Shown: positions 8,726 through 16,752 of the stretch, piece by piece | How positions within the stretch are numbered: the stretch's first letter is position 1 | How the letters are laid out: each line of letters starts with the position of its first letter | NCBI RefSeq assembly: GCF_000878135.1 | Contig: NZ_JXQZ01000017.1 | Location: 1 to 64,000 of the forward strand | Direction of reading: 5' to 3' | Origin: Frigoribacterium sp. MEB024 | GTDB lineage: Bacteria; Actinomycetota; Actinomycetes; Actinomycetales; Microbacteriaceae | DNA: 64,000 nucleotides | Notes under the pieces: model-generated | Databases searched by the model: none | Told to the model about the DNA's origin: nothing | Seen by the model: only the letters and a program-made list of their open reading frames with translations | Program-made: the position numbers and the translations under genes

Positions 8726-9757
8726 TCAGCGCGCGTCGGTCGCGTCGCCGAGCGGGACGGGGGTCTGTTCGACGACCTCGGCGACGAGGTCATAGGCCGC
8801 GGAGACCGCCCCCGCACCGGCTCGACCGGCGAGGATGACCCGGTGGCCGAGGACGGGACCGGTGAGGGCGTCGACGTCGTCGGGGACCACGTAGCCACGG
8901 CCGTTGAGGGCGGCCCAGGACTTGGCCGCCCGCATGAGCTGCAGGGTCGCGCGGGGGCTGGCCCCGAGACGCACGTCGGGGTGGACGCGCGTCGCCTGGA
9001 CGATCCGCACGGCGTATTCTTCGACCGCCTGCGCGGTGTAGACCGTGCGGACGGCGGCGATCATGCGCGTGAGCTCGTCGAGCGAGACGAGCGGACGCAG
9101 GGTGTCGAGGGGGCTGACCCGCTCACGCTGCTGCAGCATGCGCAACTCGCTGCGGGCGTCGGGGTAGCCCAGCGAGATGCGGGCCATGAACCGGTCGCGC
9201 TGGGCCTCGGGCAGGTTGTAGGTGCCCTCCATCTCGACGGGGTTCTGCGTCGCCACGACGAGGAACGGCGAGGGCAGCGGGTGCGTGATGCCGTCGACGG
9301 TCACCTGGCGCTCTTCGAGGCTCTCGAGCAACGCCGACTGCGTCTTCGGCGAGGCGCGGTTGATCTCGTCGCCGATGACGACGTTGGCGAAGACGGGACC
9401 GGGCTTGAACTCGAACCCGCCGCTCTGCCGGTCGTAGACCGAGACGCCCGTGATGTCGCTCGGCAGCAGGTCGGGGGTGAACTGGATGCGGGTGACGGTC
9501 GCGTCGACCGCCTTGGCGAGCGCCCGGGCCAGCTGGGTCTTGCCGACCCCCGGGACGTCCTCGATCAACAGGTGGCCCTCGGCGAGCAGGACGGTGAGCG
9601 CCGTCGAGATGGCGCCGTCCTTGCCGTCGATCACGGTGGCCACGGCCTCGAGGATGCCCCTCGCGCGCTGCTGGACCTCGGCGAGCGACATCGTGGGCCC
9701 GGAGCCGGTCGCGCGGACGGCGGCGGGCTCGACGGTGGGGTCGTTGGTCGTGGTCAT
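8726..9757 (-). CDS. MoxR-family AAA+ ATPase
   Basis: A 343-residue MoxR-type ATPase. Walker A is at residues 70-74 in VPGVGKTQLA, the Walker B region reads GDEINRASPKTQSALLE near residue 135, and sensor/arginine-finger sequence ATQNPVEMEGTYNLPEAQRDRF follows. MoxR proteins act as chaperone-like ATPases that help cofactor insertion or assembly of partner VWA/DUF58 proteins. It is first in the MoxR-DUF58-transglutaminase operon and lies 29 bases after coaD. It may be transcribed from the coaD promoter. Confidence 0.93.
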   Translation of the reverse strand: MTTTNDPTVEPAAVRATGSGPTMSLAEVQQRARGILEAVATVIDGKDGAISTALTVLLAEGHLLIEDVPGVGKTQLARALAKAVDATVTRIQFTPDLLPSDITGVSVYDRQSGGFEFKPGPVFANVVIGDEINRASPKTQSALLESLEERQVTVDGITHPLPSPFLVVATQNPVEMEGTYNLPEAQRDRFMARISLGYPDARSELRMLQQRERVSPLDTLRPLVSLDELTRMIAAVRTVYTAQAVEEYAVRIVQATRVHPDVRLGASPRATLQLMRAAKSWAALNGRGYVVPDDVDALTGPVLGHRVILAGRAGAGAVSAAYDLVAEVVEQTPVPLGDATDAR

Positions 9758-9786
9758 CGCGGCGTCCTCGTCGGGTGGGGTCGGGG

Positions 9787-10269
9787 TCAGGTCGTGCTGA
9801 GGTAGGCGGCGACGGCGTCGGGCACGTAGGGCGACACGTCCCCGCCGAGCGAGGCCACCTGCCGCACGAGCGAGCTCGACACGTGGGCATGGGCCGGGTC
9901 GGGGAGCAAGAAGACGGTCTCGACACCGGCGAGGCTGCGGTTCATGATCGCCATCGGGGTCTCGTAGGCGACGTCGACCTGCGAGCGGATGCCCTTGACG
10001 AGCACGCTCGCCCCGACCTCGGTGCAGTAGTCGACGAGCAACCCGACGCTCCAGCTGTGGACCGTGACGGTCTCGGGCAGCCCGGCCGCCCGGAGCGATT
10101 CGGTGAGCAGGGAGACGCGCTGCGCGAGGGGCAGCAGCGCACTCTTCTCGGGGTTGTGGACGACGAGGACGTGGACCTCGTCGAAGATGTTGGCGGCCCG
10201 GGCGATCACGTCCACGTGCCCGAGGGTCACGGGGTCGAACGAACCCGGCACGACGGCGATCCTGCTCAT
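9787..10269 (-). CDS. coaD: Phosphopantetheine adenylyltransferase
   Basis: Catalyses ATP + 4'-phosphopantetheine to dephospho-CoA, the penultimate step of coenzyme A synthesis. The 160-residue length is typical. The nucleotidyltransferase motif [12 protein letters not shown] occupies residues 8-19 and the ISSTKVR-equivalent [15 protein letters not shown] lies near the C-terminus. The ATG at 10269 has a -10 hexamer TACAGT (10276-10281) only six bases upstream and no Shine-Dalgarno sequence, so the transcript is probably leaderless. Confidence 0.96.
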   Translation of the reverse strand: MSRIAVVPGSFDPVTLGHVDVIARAANIFDEVHVLVVHNPEKSALLPLAQRVSLLTESLRAAGLPETVTVHSWSVGLLVDYCTEVGASVLVKGIRSQVDVAYETPMAIMNRSLAGVETVFLLPDPAHAHVSSSLVRQVASLGGDVSPYVPDAVAAYLSTT

Positions 10270-10275
10270 CCGGTC

Positions 10276-10281
10276 ACTGTA
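10276..10281 (-). promoter_or_regulatory. -10 element of leaderless coaD promoter
   Basis: TACAGT on the minus strand is separated by six bases from the coaD ATG. With a start point about 7 bases after the hexamer, the mRNA would begin at the start codon. No purine-rich ribosome site is present in the gap. Confidence 0.5.
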
Positions 10282-10350
10282 TCCCGCCGACCCCGGACGG
10301 ACACCCAGGGCGAAGGCGGCGTCGAGGACGCGTCACGCACCACGGCGCGC

Positions 10351-12561
10351 TCAGTTCTTGCCCATGGCCTCGCGGCTCCGGTCGTCGAGTCGACGCGCGA
10401 TGGCCGCCGCGAGGGCGGGGTGGTCGACCAGGCGCGGGTCGTCGTCGAGGACCTCGGCCGCGTGCTCGCGGGCGAGGCCGATGAGGTCGCCGTCGCGGGC
10501 CACCCGCAGCAGACGCAGGGACGAACGGCCGCCCGACTGGAGGTTGCCGAGCACGTCGCCCTCGCGACGCAGGTCGAGGTCGACCTGCGCGAGCTCGAAG
10601 CCGTCGAGCGTGGCCGCGACCGCGTCCACCCGCTCACGCGCGACCGTGTCGGCCGCCGCGTGCGTGACGAGCAGACAGAGCCCCGGGTGACCGCCGCGGC
10701 CCACGCGACCGCGCAACTGGTGCAGTTGCGAGACGCCGAACCGGTCGGCGTCGAGAACGACCATGGTCGAGGCGTTCGGCACGTCGACACCCACCTCGAT
10801 GACCGTCGTCGCCACGAGCACGTCGATGTCGCCGGCCGCGAAGCGACGCATGACGTCGTCCTTCTCGTCGGACGACATGCGTCCGTGGAGGGGCTCGATG
10901 CGCAGCCCGGCCAACACGGGGATGGTGGGCACCCGGGCCATGACCCCCTCGACGCTCGCGCGTTCGGGTGCCGGCGCCTCGGCCACGTCTGCCCCGTGCG
11001 CGTCGTCGCCGGGTGCGACCTCGGCATCGGGCGGGTCGCCGGGTTCGGCCGTGACCGCGTCGATCGCCGGGCAGACGACGAACACCTGTCGCCCCTTCGC
11101 CACCTCTTCGGCCGAGCGCTGCCAGATGCGACCGCCCCAGGTCGGGTGGTCGGCGAGGGGCACGACGAACGACTCGATCGGCTGGCGCCCCTTCGGCAGC
11201 TCGGCGATGGTGGACACGTCGAGGTCGCCGAAGACCGTCATGGCCACGGTGCGCGGGATCGGCGTCGCGGTCAGGACGAGCACGTGCGGCGGTGTGGTGC
11301 CTTTCTTACGCAGCGCCTCACGCTGGTCGACGCCGAAGCGGTGCTGCTCGTCGACGACGACGAGGCCGAGGTCGAAGAACTCGACGGCCTCGCTGATCAG
11401 GGCGTGGGTGCCCACGACGACGTGCGCCTGGCCGCTGACGATGGACAGCAGCGCCTTCTTGCGCTGGGCGACCGTCATCTGGCCGGTCAGCAGGGTCGGG
11501 CGGAGGCGGGCCGCCAGGTCGGGACCGAGGGTGGCCGTGATGGATCGCAGGTGCTGAGCCGCGAGCACCTCGGTCGGGGCCAGCAGGGCCGACTGGCCGC
11601 CGCTCTCGGCCACCGCGAGCATGGCCCGCAGGGCGACGAGGGTCTTGCCCGAGCCGACCTCGCCCTGCACGAGGCGGTTCATCGGCACCTCGGCCTCGAG
11701 GTCGCGGGTGATCTCGTCGCCGACGAGGCGCTGGTCGCCCGTCCGCTCGAAGGGCAGGGCGGCGTCGAAGGCGGCGAGCAGGCCGTCGGGTGCGGTCCGA
11801 CGGGGGGTCGCGGCCGACCGACGCACGAGCGCTCGCTGCTGCAGCAGGGCGCTCTGCAGCACGAAGGCCTCGTCGAACCGCAGGGTGTCGCGGGCCGTGA
11901 GGTGGTCGCGATCGGTCTCGGGACGGTGGATGCGCTCGTACGCCTCGGACACCGGCATCAGGTCGAGTTCGAACCGGACCGACGCCGGCACCGCGTCGTC
12001 GATCGGCGGCAGGCCGTCGAGCAGCACCTCGACCGACTTCTGCACCTGCCAGGACGCCACGGAGGCGCTGGCCGGGTAGATCGGGATGGGCTGCTTCGCC
12101 CACTTCTGGGCCTGCTGGTCGCCGACCCCGGCGACGGCCTCGTGCGAGGCGTCGAACAGCTCGTAGTCGGGGTGCGCCAGCTGGCGCAGCCCTCGGTAGT
12201 CGCCGACCTTGCCGGCGAAGATGCCCCGGGCACCCGGCACCAGGTCCTTGGCCCGCCACGCCTGGTTGAAGAAGGTGAGCGTGAGGATGCCCTGGCCGTC
12301 GCCGATGCGCACCTCGAGGATCGACCCGCGCCGGGCGCGCATCGTGCGTTCGCGGACGTCCAGCACCTGGGCCACGATCGTGACGGACTCGCCCAGCGGC
12401 AGCTGGTCGAGCGCCGTGAGCTCGCCCCGCCGGGCGTAGCGCCGAGGGAAGTGCGTCAGCAGGTCGCCGACCGTGCGCAGGCCGAAGGCCTTCTGCAGGG
12501 CGGTGGCCGTCCGGCCGCCGAGGGCCCCGGCCAGCGACGCGTCGAGGGGTGAGTCGGGCAC
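10351..12561 (-). CDS. recG: ATP-dependent DNA helicase RecG
   Basis: A superfamily 2 helicase that remodels stalled replication forks and Holliday junctions. The roughly 735-residue chain has the N-terminal OB-fold wedge (about 50-160), Walker A GEVGSGKT near residue 275, the DEQHRFG motif II near residue 400, TATPIPRT motif III, and the C-terminal RecG motif GRVGRGGHPG. An acidic insertion (EPGDPPDAEVAPGDDAHGAD) sits between the two helicase lobes. I chose GTG at 12561 (MPDSPLDAS) because TAGCGT lies exactly seven bases upstream, a leaderless layout. A GTG at 12570 would add three residues. Confidence 0.95.
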   Translation of the reverse strand: MPDSPLDASLAGALGGRTATALQKAFGLRTVGDLLTHFPRRYARRGELTALDQLPLGESVTIVAQVLDVRERTMRARRGSILEVRIGDGQGILTLTFFNQAWRAKDLVPGARGIFAGKVGDYRGLRQLAHPDYELFDASHEAVAGVGDQQAQKWAKQPIPIYPASASVASWQVQKSVEVLLDGLPPIDDAVPASVRFELDLMPVSEAYERIHRPETDRDHLTARDTLRFDEAFVLQSALLQQRALVRRSAATPRRTAPDGLLAAFDAALPFERTGDQRLVGDEITRDLEAEVPMNRLVQGEVGSGKTLVALRAMLAVAESGGQSALLAPTEVLAAQHLRSITATLGPDLAARLRPTLLTGQMTVAQRKKALLSIVSGQAHVVVGTHALISEAVEFFDLGLVVVDEQHRFGVDQREALRKKGTTPPHVLVLTATPIPRTVAMTVFGDLDVSTIAELPKGRQPIESFVVPLADHPTWGGRIWQRSAEEVAKGRQVFVVCPAIDAVTAEPGDPPDAEVAPGDDAHGADVAEAPAPERASVEGVMARVPTIPVLAGLRIEPLHGRMSSDEKDDVMRRFAAGDIDVLVATTVIEVGVDVPNASTMVVLDADRFGVSQLHQLRGRVGRGGHPGLCLLVTHAAADTVARERVDAVAATLDGFELAQVDLDLRREGDVLGNLQSGGRSSLRLLRVARDGDLIGLAREHAAEVLDDDPRLVDHPALAAAIARRLDDRSREAMGKN

Positions 12562-12568
12562 GGACCCC

Positions 12569-12574
12569 ACGCTA
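12569..12574 (-). promoter_or_regulatory. -10 element of leaderless recG promoter
   Basis: TAGCGT on the minus strand is seven bases before the GTG at 12561. It would overlap the alternative upstream GTG at 12570, which argues for the shorter recG start. Confidence 0.45.
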
Positions 12575-12634
12575 GTGCCCGCCCCCGACAGCCCCCTCGC
12601 CGAACGGCGCCGGCCCCGTCGGGCCGACCCGCGG

Positions 12635-14341
12635 TCAGAGCGAGAAGGAGTACCCGCCGGAGGCGCGGGTCGCCTTCGCGAGGTCGGCCACGTGCCCGTC
12701 GTCGTTCACCTCGAGGGCCCGCAGCTGTCGCCCCACCCCGCGCGCGGACTGCTTGCAGAAGCCGACGGCCAGGTGACGCTCGGCGTCGGAGTCGGCCCGC
12801 GCCTCCTGGAGGGCCGTCGAGGCCCGCGACAGGACGGCCGTCTGCGCGTAGATGCCGCTCGCCGCGTCGGCGAGGCGCTTCTGCACGAGCTGCTTCTCTT
12901 GCACCTTCTTGCCGTGCTTGCGGAGCGCCCCCTCGGTGCGCTCGCGCAGCCGCGAGACCTGGTCTCCGAGCTCGGCGGCCTGCTTGGCGAGCGCGGGATG
13001 GACCCCGACCGGCCGTTCGGGCCGGATGCGGCGCTGGACGCGACCCGCGACGTACGGCGCGAGCACCCCGAGCGCCCGTCCGGGCTCACCGATGCGGAGC
13101 GACGCCACGTCGGGCAGCTCTTCGCTGAGCGTCTTGAGGCCGTTCAGGGCGACGAACGCGCGCAGGACGTCGTTGGCCCCCTCGAAGATCGGGAAGATCC
13201 GGAAGTCGCGCAGGGCCTTGGAGAGCGGGTGACCTTCCATGTACGCCTCGCCTCCGTGCAGCTGCACCGCCCGGTTGAGGGCGTACCAGCCGGTGTCGCT
13301 CGCCGCGACCTTGGTCAGCGCGGACTCGAGCGCGAAGTCGGTGTCGCCGCGGTCGACGAGGCCCGTTGTCAGGTACGACATCGACTCGACGCCGTAGATC
13401 TGCTGGGTCATCCACGCGAGTTTGTCGCCGACCATCTCGAAGTCGGCGAGCGGTCTGCCGAACTGGTGCCGCGCCTCCGTGTGGTCGAGGCTCAGCTCGA
13501 GGAACCTCTTCATGCCGCCCGCGATGGCCGTGCCCATCGACATGCGACCGTTGTTGAGCGTGTTGACCGCGATGCGGAAGCCGTCGCCCGGCTCGCCGAG
13601 GAGGTTCTCGGCGGGCACCCGGACGTCCTTGAAGTGCACGCGCTGCAGGTGGTTGGCCTTGAGTCCGTGCGTCTCGAACCGCGGGCCGGTGGTCAGCCCC
13701 TCCATGCCCTTCTCGACGATCAGCGCGACGTGCCCGAAGTCGCTCTGCGCGAAGACCGTCAGGACGTCCTTGTCGCCGTTGCCGATCCACCGCTTCTCGC
13801 CGTTCAGCAGCCAGCTGCCGTCGCTCTGCCGCTCGGCCCGGGTCTCGAGCGCGTAGGCGTCGCTGCCGACGTTCGGCTCGGTGAGCACGAACGCCGCGAG
13901 CTTGCGGCCGCTCGCCAGGTCGGGCAGCCAACGGGCCTTCTGGTCGTCGGTGCCGAAGAGGTGCAGCGGCTTGGTGCCGATCGACTGGTGCACCCCCATG
14001 ACCGTGGCCAGGGTGCCGTCGACCCGACCGAACTCCTCGTACACGCGGCAGTAGGCGCTCTGGCCGAGCCCGAGTCCGCCGTACTCCTCGGAGACGAAGA
14101 GTCCCATCAGGCCCCGCTCGCCCAGCTCGCGCACCAGGTCGTCGCCGATCCATCCCTCGCGTTCGGCCTTCAGCGGTTCGTAGCCGGCGAGCACCTCACG
14201 GGCGGACGCCGAGACCGTCTCGACCCGGGCCTTCTCGGCCGCCGTCATCTGCGGGTACGGGAAGACGAGTTCGGAGGCGATGCGCCCCGCGAAGAGCGAC
14301 TTCGTGAAGGAGGGCCTGACGGTACGATCGACGCTGGTCAT
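12635..14341 (-). CDS. Acyl-CoA dehydrogenase (very-long-chain/ACADVL-like)
   Basis: An FAD-dependent enzyme of beta-oxidation. The 568-residue length exceeds the 380-residue short forms, and the C-terminal extra helical domain (from about residue 420) resembles the VLCAD/ACAD9 group. Visible motifs are FVLTEPNVGSDA (flavin/substrate loop), WLLNGEKRWIGNG, QLHGGEAYMEGHPLSKALRD, and IFEGANDVLRAF with the expected catalytic Glu. The longer open frame upstream is rejected because the conserved protein starts at MTSVDRTV. It is monocistronic and divergent from rsmD, with a weak -10 (CAGCAT, 14349-14354) seven bases before the ATG. Confidence 0.93.
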   Translation of the reverse strand: MTSVDRTVRPSFTKSLFAGRIASELVFPYPQMTAAEKARVETVSASAREVLAGYEPLKAEREGWIGDDLVRELGERGLMGLFVSEEYGGLGLGQSAYCRVYEEFGRVDGTLATVMGVHQSIGTKPLHLFGTDDQKARWLPDLASGRKLAAFVLTEPNVGSDAYALETRAERQSDGSWLLNGEKRWIGNGDKDVLTVFAQSDFGHVALIVEKGMEGLTTGPRFETHGLKANHLQRVHFKDVRVPAENLLGEPGDGFRIAVNTLNNGRMSMGTAIAGGMKRFLELSLDHTEARHQFGRPLADFEMVGDKLAWMTQQIYGVESMSYLTTGLVDRGDTDFALESALTKVAASDTGWYALNRAVQLHGGEAYMEGHPLSKALRDFRIFPIFEGANDVLRAFVALNGLKTLSEELPDVASLRIGEPGRALGVLAPYVAGRVQRRIRPERPVGVHPALAKQAAELGDQVSRLRERTEGALRKHGKKVQEKQLVQKRLADAASGIYAQTAVLSRASTALQEARADSDAERHLAVGFCKQSARGVGRQLRALEVNDDGHVADLAKATRASGGYSFSL

Positions 14342-14499
14342 GGCACCGATGCTGCCGACGTCGGCGGGCACCGCCAACTCGGTTGTGCAGGTCCGACGAC
14401 TGGGCGGGGCGGTCGACGGTGATGCGTTGTCGGGATGCTCGAACCGCGTGCGTGCCGGGTGCGTGCCCGGTGCGCGCCGGGTGTCGCGCGTCGACCTGG

Positions 14500-14505
14500 C
14501 ATGGT
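14500..14505 (+). promoter_or_regulatory. -10 element of leaderless rsmD promoter
   Basis: CATGGT lies seven bases before the rsmD ATG at 14513, with no ribosome site between them. Confidence 0.4.
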
Positions 14506-14512
14506 TGACCCC

Positions 14513-15088
14513 ATGTCCCGCATCATCTCCGGCTTCGCCGACAACCTCTCGCTCGTCGTCCCCAAGGTCGGGACGCGGCCCACGAGCGACCGGGTGCGCG
14601 AGGCGCTGTTCTCGTCGCTCGACGCGCGCGACGAGATCCGGGGCCGGCGCGTGCTCGACCTCTACGCCGGCACGGGGGGCCTCGGGCTCGAAGCGGCGTC
14701 GCGAGGGGCCGCCTCGGTCGTCCTCGTCGAGAAGGCCCCGGCCGCCGCGAAGGTGTTGCGCCGCAACGTCGAGTCCGTGCTGGCGCGGGCCCCCCGACCG
14801 CCGCGCGGCACTCCCCCGCGCGTCGACGTGGTCACCCAGCCCGTGCGGTCGTACCTCGAGGGCGGCTCGGCGCTCGTCGACCTCGTCTTCTTCGACCCGC
14901 CCTACGAGCTGTCGGCCGCCGACCTCACCGCCGACCTCACGGCCCTGCTGCCCTCGCTCGACGAACAGGCCCTCGTCGTCGTCGAGCGCGCCTCGCGCGA
15001 CGGCGAACCGGGCTGGCCTGAGGGCCTCACCCTCGACGTGAAGAAACAGTACGGCGACACGACGGTCTGGTTCGCGCTGCGCGACTGA
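14513..15088 (+). CDS. rsmD: 16S rRNA (guanine966-N2)-methyltransferase RsmD
   Basis: An S-adenosylmethionine-dependent methyltransferase modifying 16S rRNA G966. The 191-residue protein starts MSRIISG and keeps the family signature RPTSDRVREALFSSL, the SAM-binding DLYAGTGGLGLEAASRGA, and the catalytic FDPPYEL (DPPY motif). An upstream in-frame extension (MLEPRAC...) is non-conserved, and the start at 14513 fits a leaderless transcript. In many actinobacteria rsmD neighbours coaD and recG. Here the acyl-CoA dehydrogenase separates them and rsmD is on the opposite strand. Confidence 0.94.
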   Translation: MSRIISGFADNLSLVVPKVGTRPTSDRVREALFSSLDARDEIRGRRVLDLYAGTGGLGLEAASRGAASVVLVEKAPAAAKVLRRNVESVLARAPRPPRGTPPRVDVVTQPVRSYLEGGSALVDLVFFDPPYELSAADLTADLTALLPSLDEQALVVVERASRDGEPGWPEGLTLDVKKQYGDTTVWFALRD

Positions 15089-15116
15089 CCCCCGACAGGA
15101 GGCGCGGGCCGGCTCG

Positions 15117-16136
15117 TCAGCCCTGCTCCCCCGACCACAGGCGGTACGGGTCCCACCCGCCGGACTCGCCGAGGTCGGAACCGTCGACGGTGACGCGGGG
15201 CGCACCTCCTGCCGGATCACGGACCGTGCCGACGGCGCGGAAACCACCGGGCAGCGCGACGTCGGGCGGGAACGTGGCGAACAGGGAGTGGTCCTCACCG
15301 CCCGAGAGCGCGAGCCGCGGGTCGTCGCCCAGCGCCCGGGCCGACAGGTCGACCACGACGCCGGAGGCGCGGGCCACCCGGCCGGCGTCGAGGGCGAGGC
15401 CGTCCGACAGGTCGAGCATCGCGGTCGCCCCGGCAAGCGCCGCCGAGCGGCCGTCGGCCACGGGCGGGCTCGGAGCGAGGTGCCAGCCGACGTCCGGGTC
15501 GCGCTCGCGCAGGGCGGCGGCCGCGGCGGTGTCGGGCACCCCGTCGTGGTCGACGCCGAGGCGGAACAGCAGGTCGAGCCCGCGCGCCGAGCGGCCGAGC
15601 GCGCCGGACACCGCGACGACGTCGCCGACGCGCGCCCCGTCCCGCCGCACGGGCGGGCGCCCCTCGAGGTCGCCGAACGCCGTCACCGCGACCGTGAAGG
15701 TCGGCGACACCGAGAGGTCGCCGCCGACGACCCCCGTGCCCGGAGCCATCACGGAACAACCCGCACGCAGACCGTCCGCGAAGGCCTCGAGTTCGGTCAC
15801 GCCGGTGTCGCCGGGCACTGCGAGGGCGACCACCAGCGCCGTGGGCCGAGCGCCCATCGCCGCCACGTCGGCCAGGTTCGACGCCGCGGCCTTCCAGCCG
15901 AGGTCGTACGACGTCGACCACGCGCGTCGGAAGTCGGGGCCGTGCACCATGAGGTCGGTCGTGACGACGAACCGGCCGTCGGGTGCCGCGACCACGGCCG
16001 CGTCGTCACCGGGACCGAGCAGCGTGTCGTCGCTGCGGGGCAGGCGGGGCAGGATGCGGGCGAGGGTGGCGAGCTCGCCGACGCCCTCGACGGTGTCGGC
16101 GTCGGCCGGGCAGGGGTCCGTGGAGCGTCGTTCCAT
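15117..16136 (-). CDS. thiL: Thiamine-monophosphate kinase
   Basis: Phosphorylates thiamine monophosphate to thiamine pyrophosphate, the active cofactor also used by IlvB in this window. The 339-residue protein has the PurM/AIRS-type N-terminal metal/ATP loop LLGPGDDAAVV, TTDLMVHGPDFR, GGDLSVSP, and a C-terminal domain with LDLSDGLALDAGR and LSGGEDHSLF. The ATG at 16136 lies only 24 bp from the start of the divergent DUF3515 gene. Its -10 TACCGT (16144-16149) sits seven bases upstream, consistent with a leaderless mRNA. Confidence 0.95.
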   Translation of the reverse strand: MERRSTDPCPADADTVEGVGELATLARILPRLPRSDDTLLGPGDDAAVVAAPDGRFVVTTDLMVHGPDFRRAWSTSYDLGWKAAASNLADVAAMGARPTALVVALAVPGDTGVTELEAFADGLRAGCSVMAPGTGVVGGDLSVSPTFTVAVTAFGDLEGRPPVRRDGARVGDVVAVSGALGRSARGLDLLFRLGVDHDGVPDTAAAAALRERDPDVGWHLAPSPPVADGRSAALAGATAMLDLSDGLALDAGRVARASGVVVDLSARALGDDPRLALSGGEDHSLFATFPPDVALPGGFRAVGTVRDPAGGAPRVTVDGSDLGESGGWDPYRLWSGEQG

Positions 16137-16143
16137 GTGCTGA

Positions 16144-16153
16144 ACGGTAGCCT
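16144..16153. promoter_or_regulatory. Overlapping divergent -10 elements for thiL and the DUF3515 gene
   Basis: In the 24-bp gap between the two start codons, ACGGTAGCCT contains TAGCCT on the plus strand (16148-16153) and TACCGT on the minus strand (16144-16149). Both hexamers are exactly seven bases from their start codon, and they share the same self-complementary TA step at 16148-16149. Polymerase can therefore occupy only one orientation at a time. Confidence 0.55.
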
Positions 16154-16160
16154 GGATGCG

Positions 16161-16724
16161 ATGTCGAACCCGTCCTCGCGCCTCTCCGCGCGCCTCCGTC
16201 CCCGTCTTCGCGTCCCGGCCCTCGTGCTCGTCGGGGCCGGTCTCGCGACGACGCTGGTCGGCTGCTCGCAAGCCGTCCCGATGCAGCCCGCCGCGGGGGC
16301 GAACGACCCGGCCTGCGCGCAGGTCACCGTCCACCTGCCCGAGGTCGTCGACGACGGACAGGACCGCCGCGAGACGGACGCCCAAGCGACCGGCGCCTGG
16401 GGTTCGCCGACGAGCGTGCTGCTGCACTGCGGCGTCGAGACGCCCGCCGTGTCCGACCTGCCCTGCTACGACATCCAGGGCGTGGACTGGCTCGTCGATC
16501 AAGACCCGGACGACGCCGAGACCTCGATCCTCACCACGTACGGCCGCGAGCCGGGCGTGCAGGTGATCGTCGACACCACCAAGGCGAACGGCGGCAACGT
16601 GCTGCGCGACCTGGCCGACGCGGTCGGCTACCTGCCGAACGACGGCAAGGAGTGCGTCGGAGCCGGCGACCTGCCCGGCTCCGCCGGGTCGGCCGACGAG
16701 CCGACCGCGACGCCGACGCCCTAG
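16161..16724 (+). CDS. DUF3515 family lipoprotein
   Basis: A 187-residue predicted lipoprotein with an Arg-rich N-terminus (residues 1-18), a hydrophobic segment and lipobox LVGCSQ at about residues 34-39. The mature domain has the DUF3515 features CAQVTVHLPEVVDG, RRETDAQATGAWGSP and CGVETP, and ends in a Ser/Ala/Thr-rich tail. The function is unknown, but the family is habitually next to ddl and thiL in actinobacteria, as here. The ATG at 16161 fits a leaderless transcript from TAGCCT. Confidence 0.88.
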   Translation: MSNPSSRLSARLRPRLRVPALVLVGAGLATTLVGCSQAVPMQPAAGANDPACAQVTVHLPEVVDDGQDRRETDAQATGAWGSPTSVLLHCGVETPAVSDLPCYDIQGVDWLVDQDPDDAETSILTTYGREPGVQVIVDTTKANGGNVLRDLADAVGYLPNDGKECVGAGDLPGSAGSADEPTATPTP

Positions 16725-16752
16725 GGCCGGTCTCGGGGGCGGACGAGCTCCG

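Noticed and set aside
9775-12552. 925-residue plus-strand open frame
   Set aside because: Antisense to coaD and recG, both clearly identified by motifs; Gly/Arg/His-rich shadow.
12635-15436. A single 933-residue acyl-CoA dehydrogenase frame
   Set aside because: The region upstream of 14341 is antisense to rsmD and non-conserved; the conserved protein begins at MTSVDRTV.
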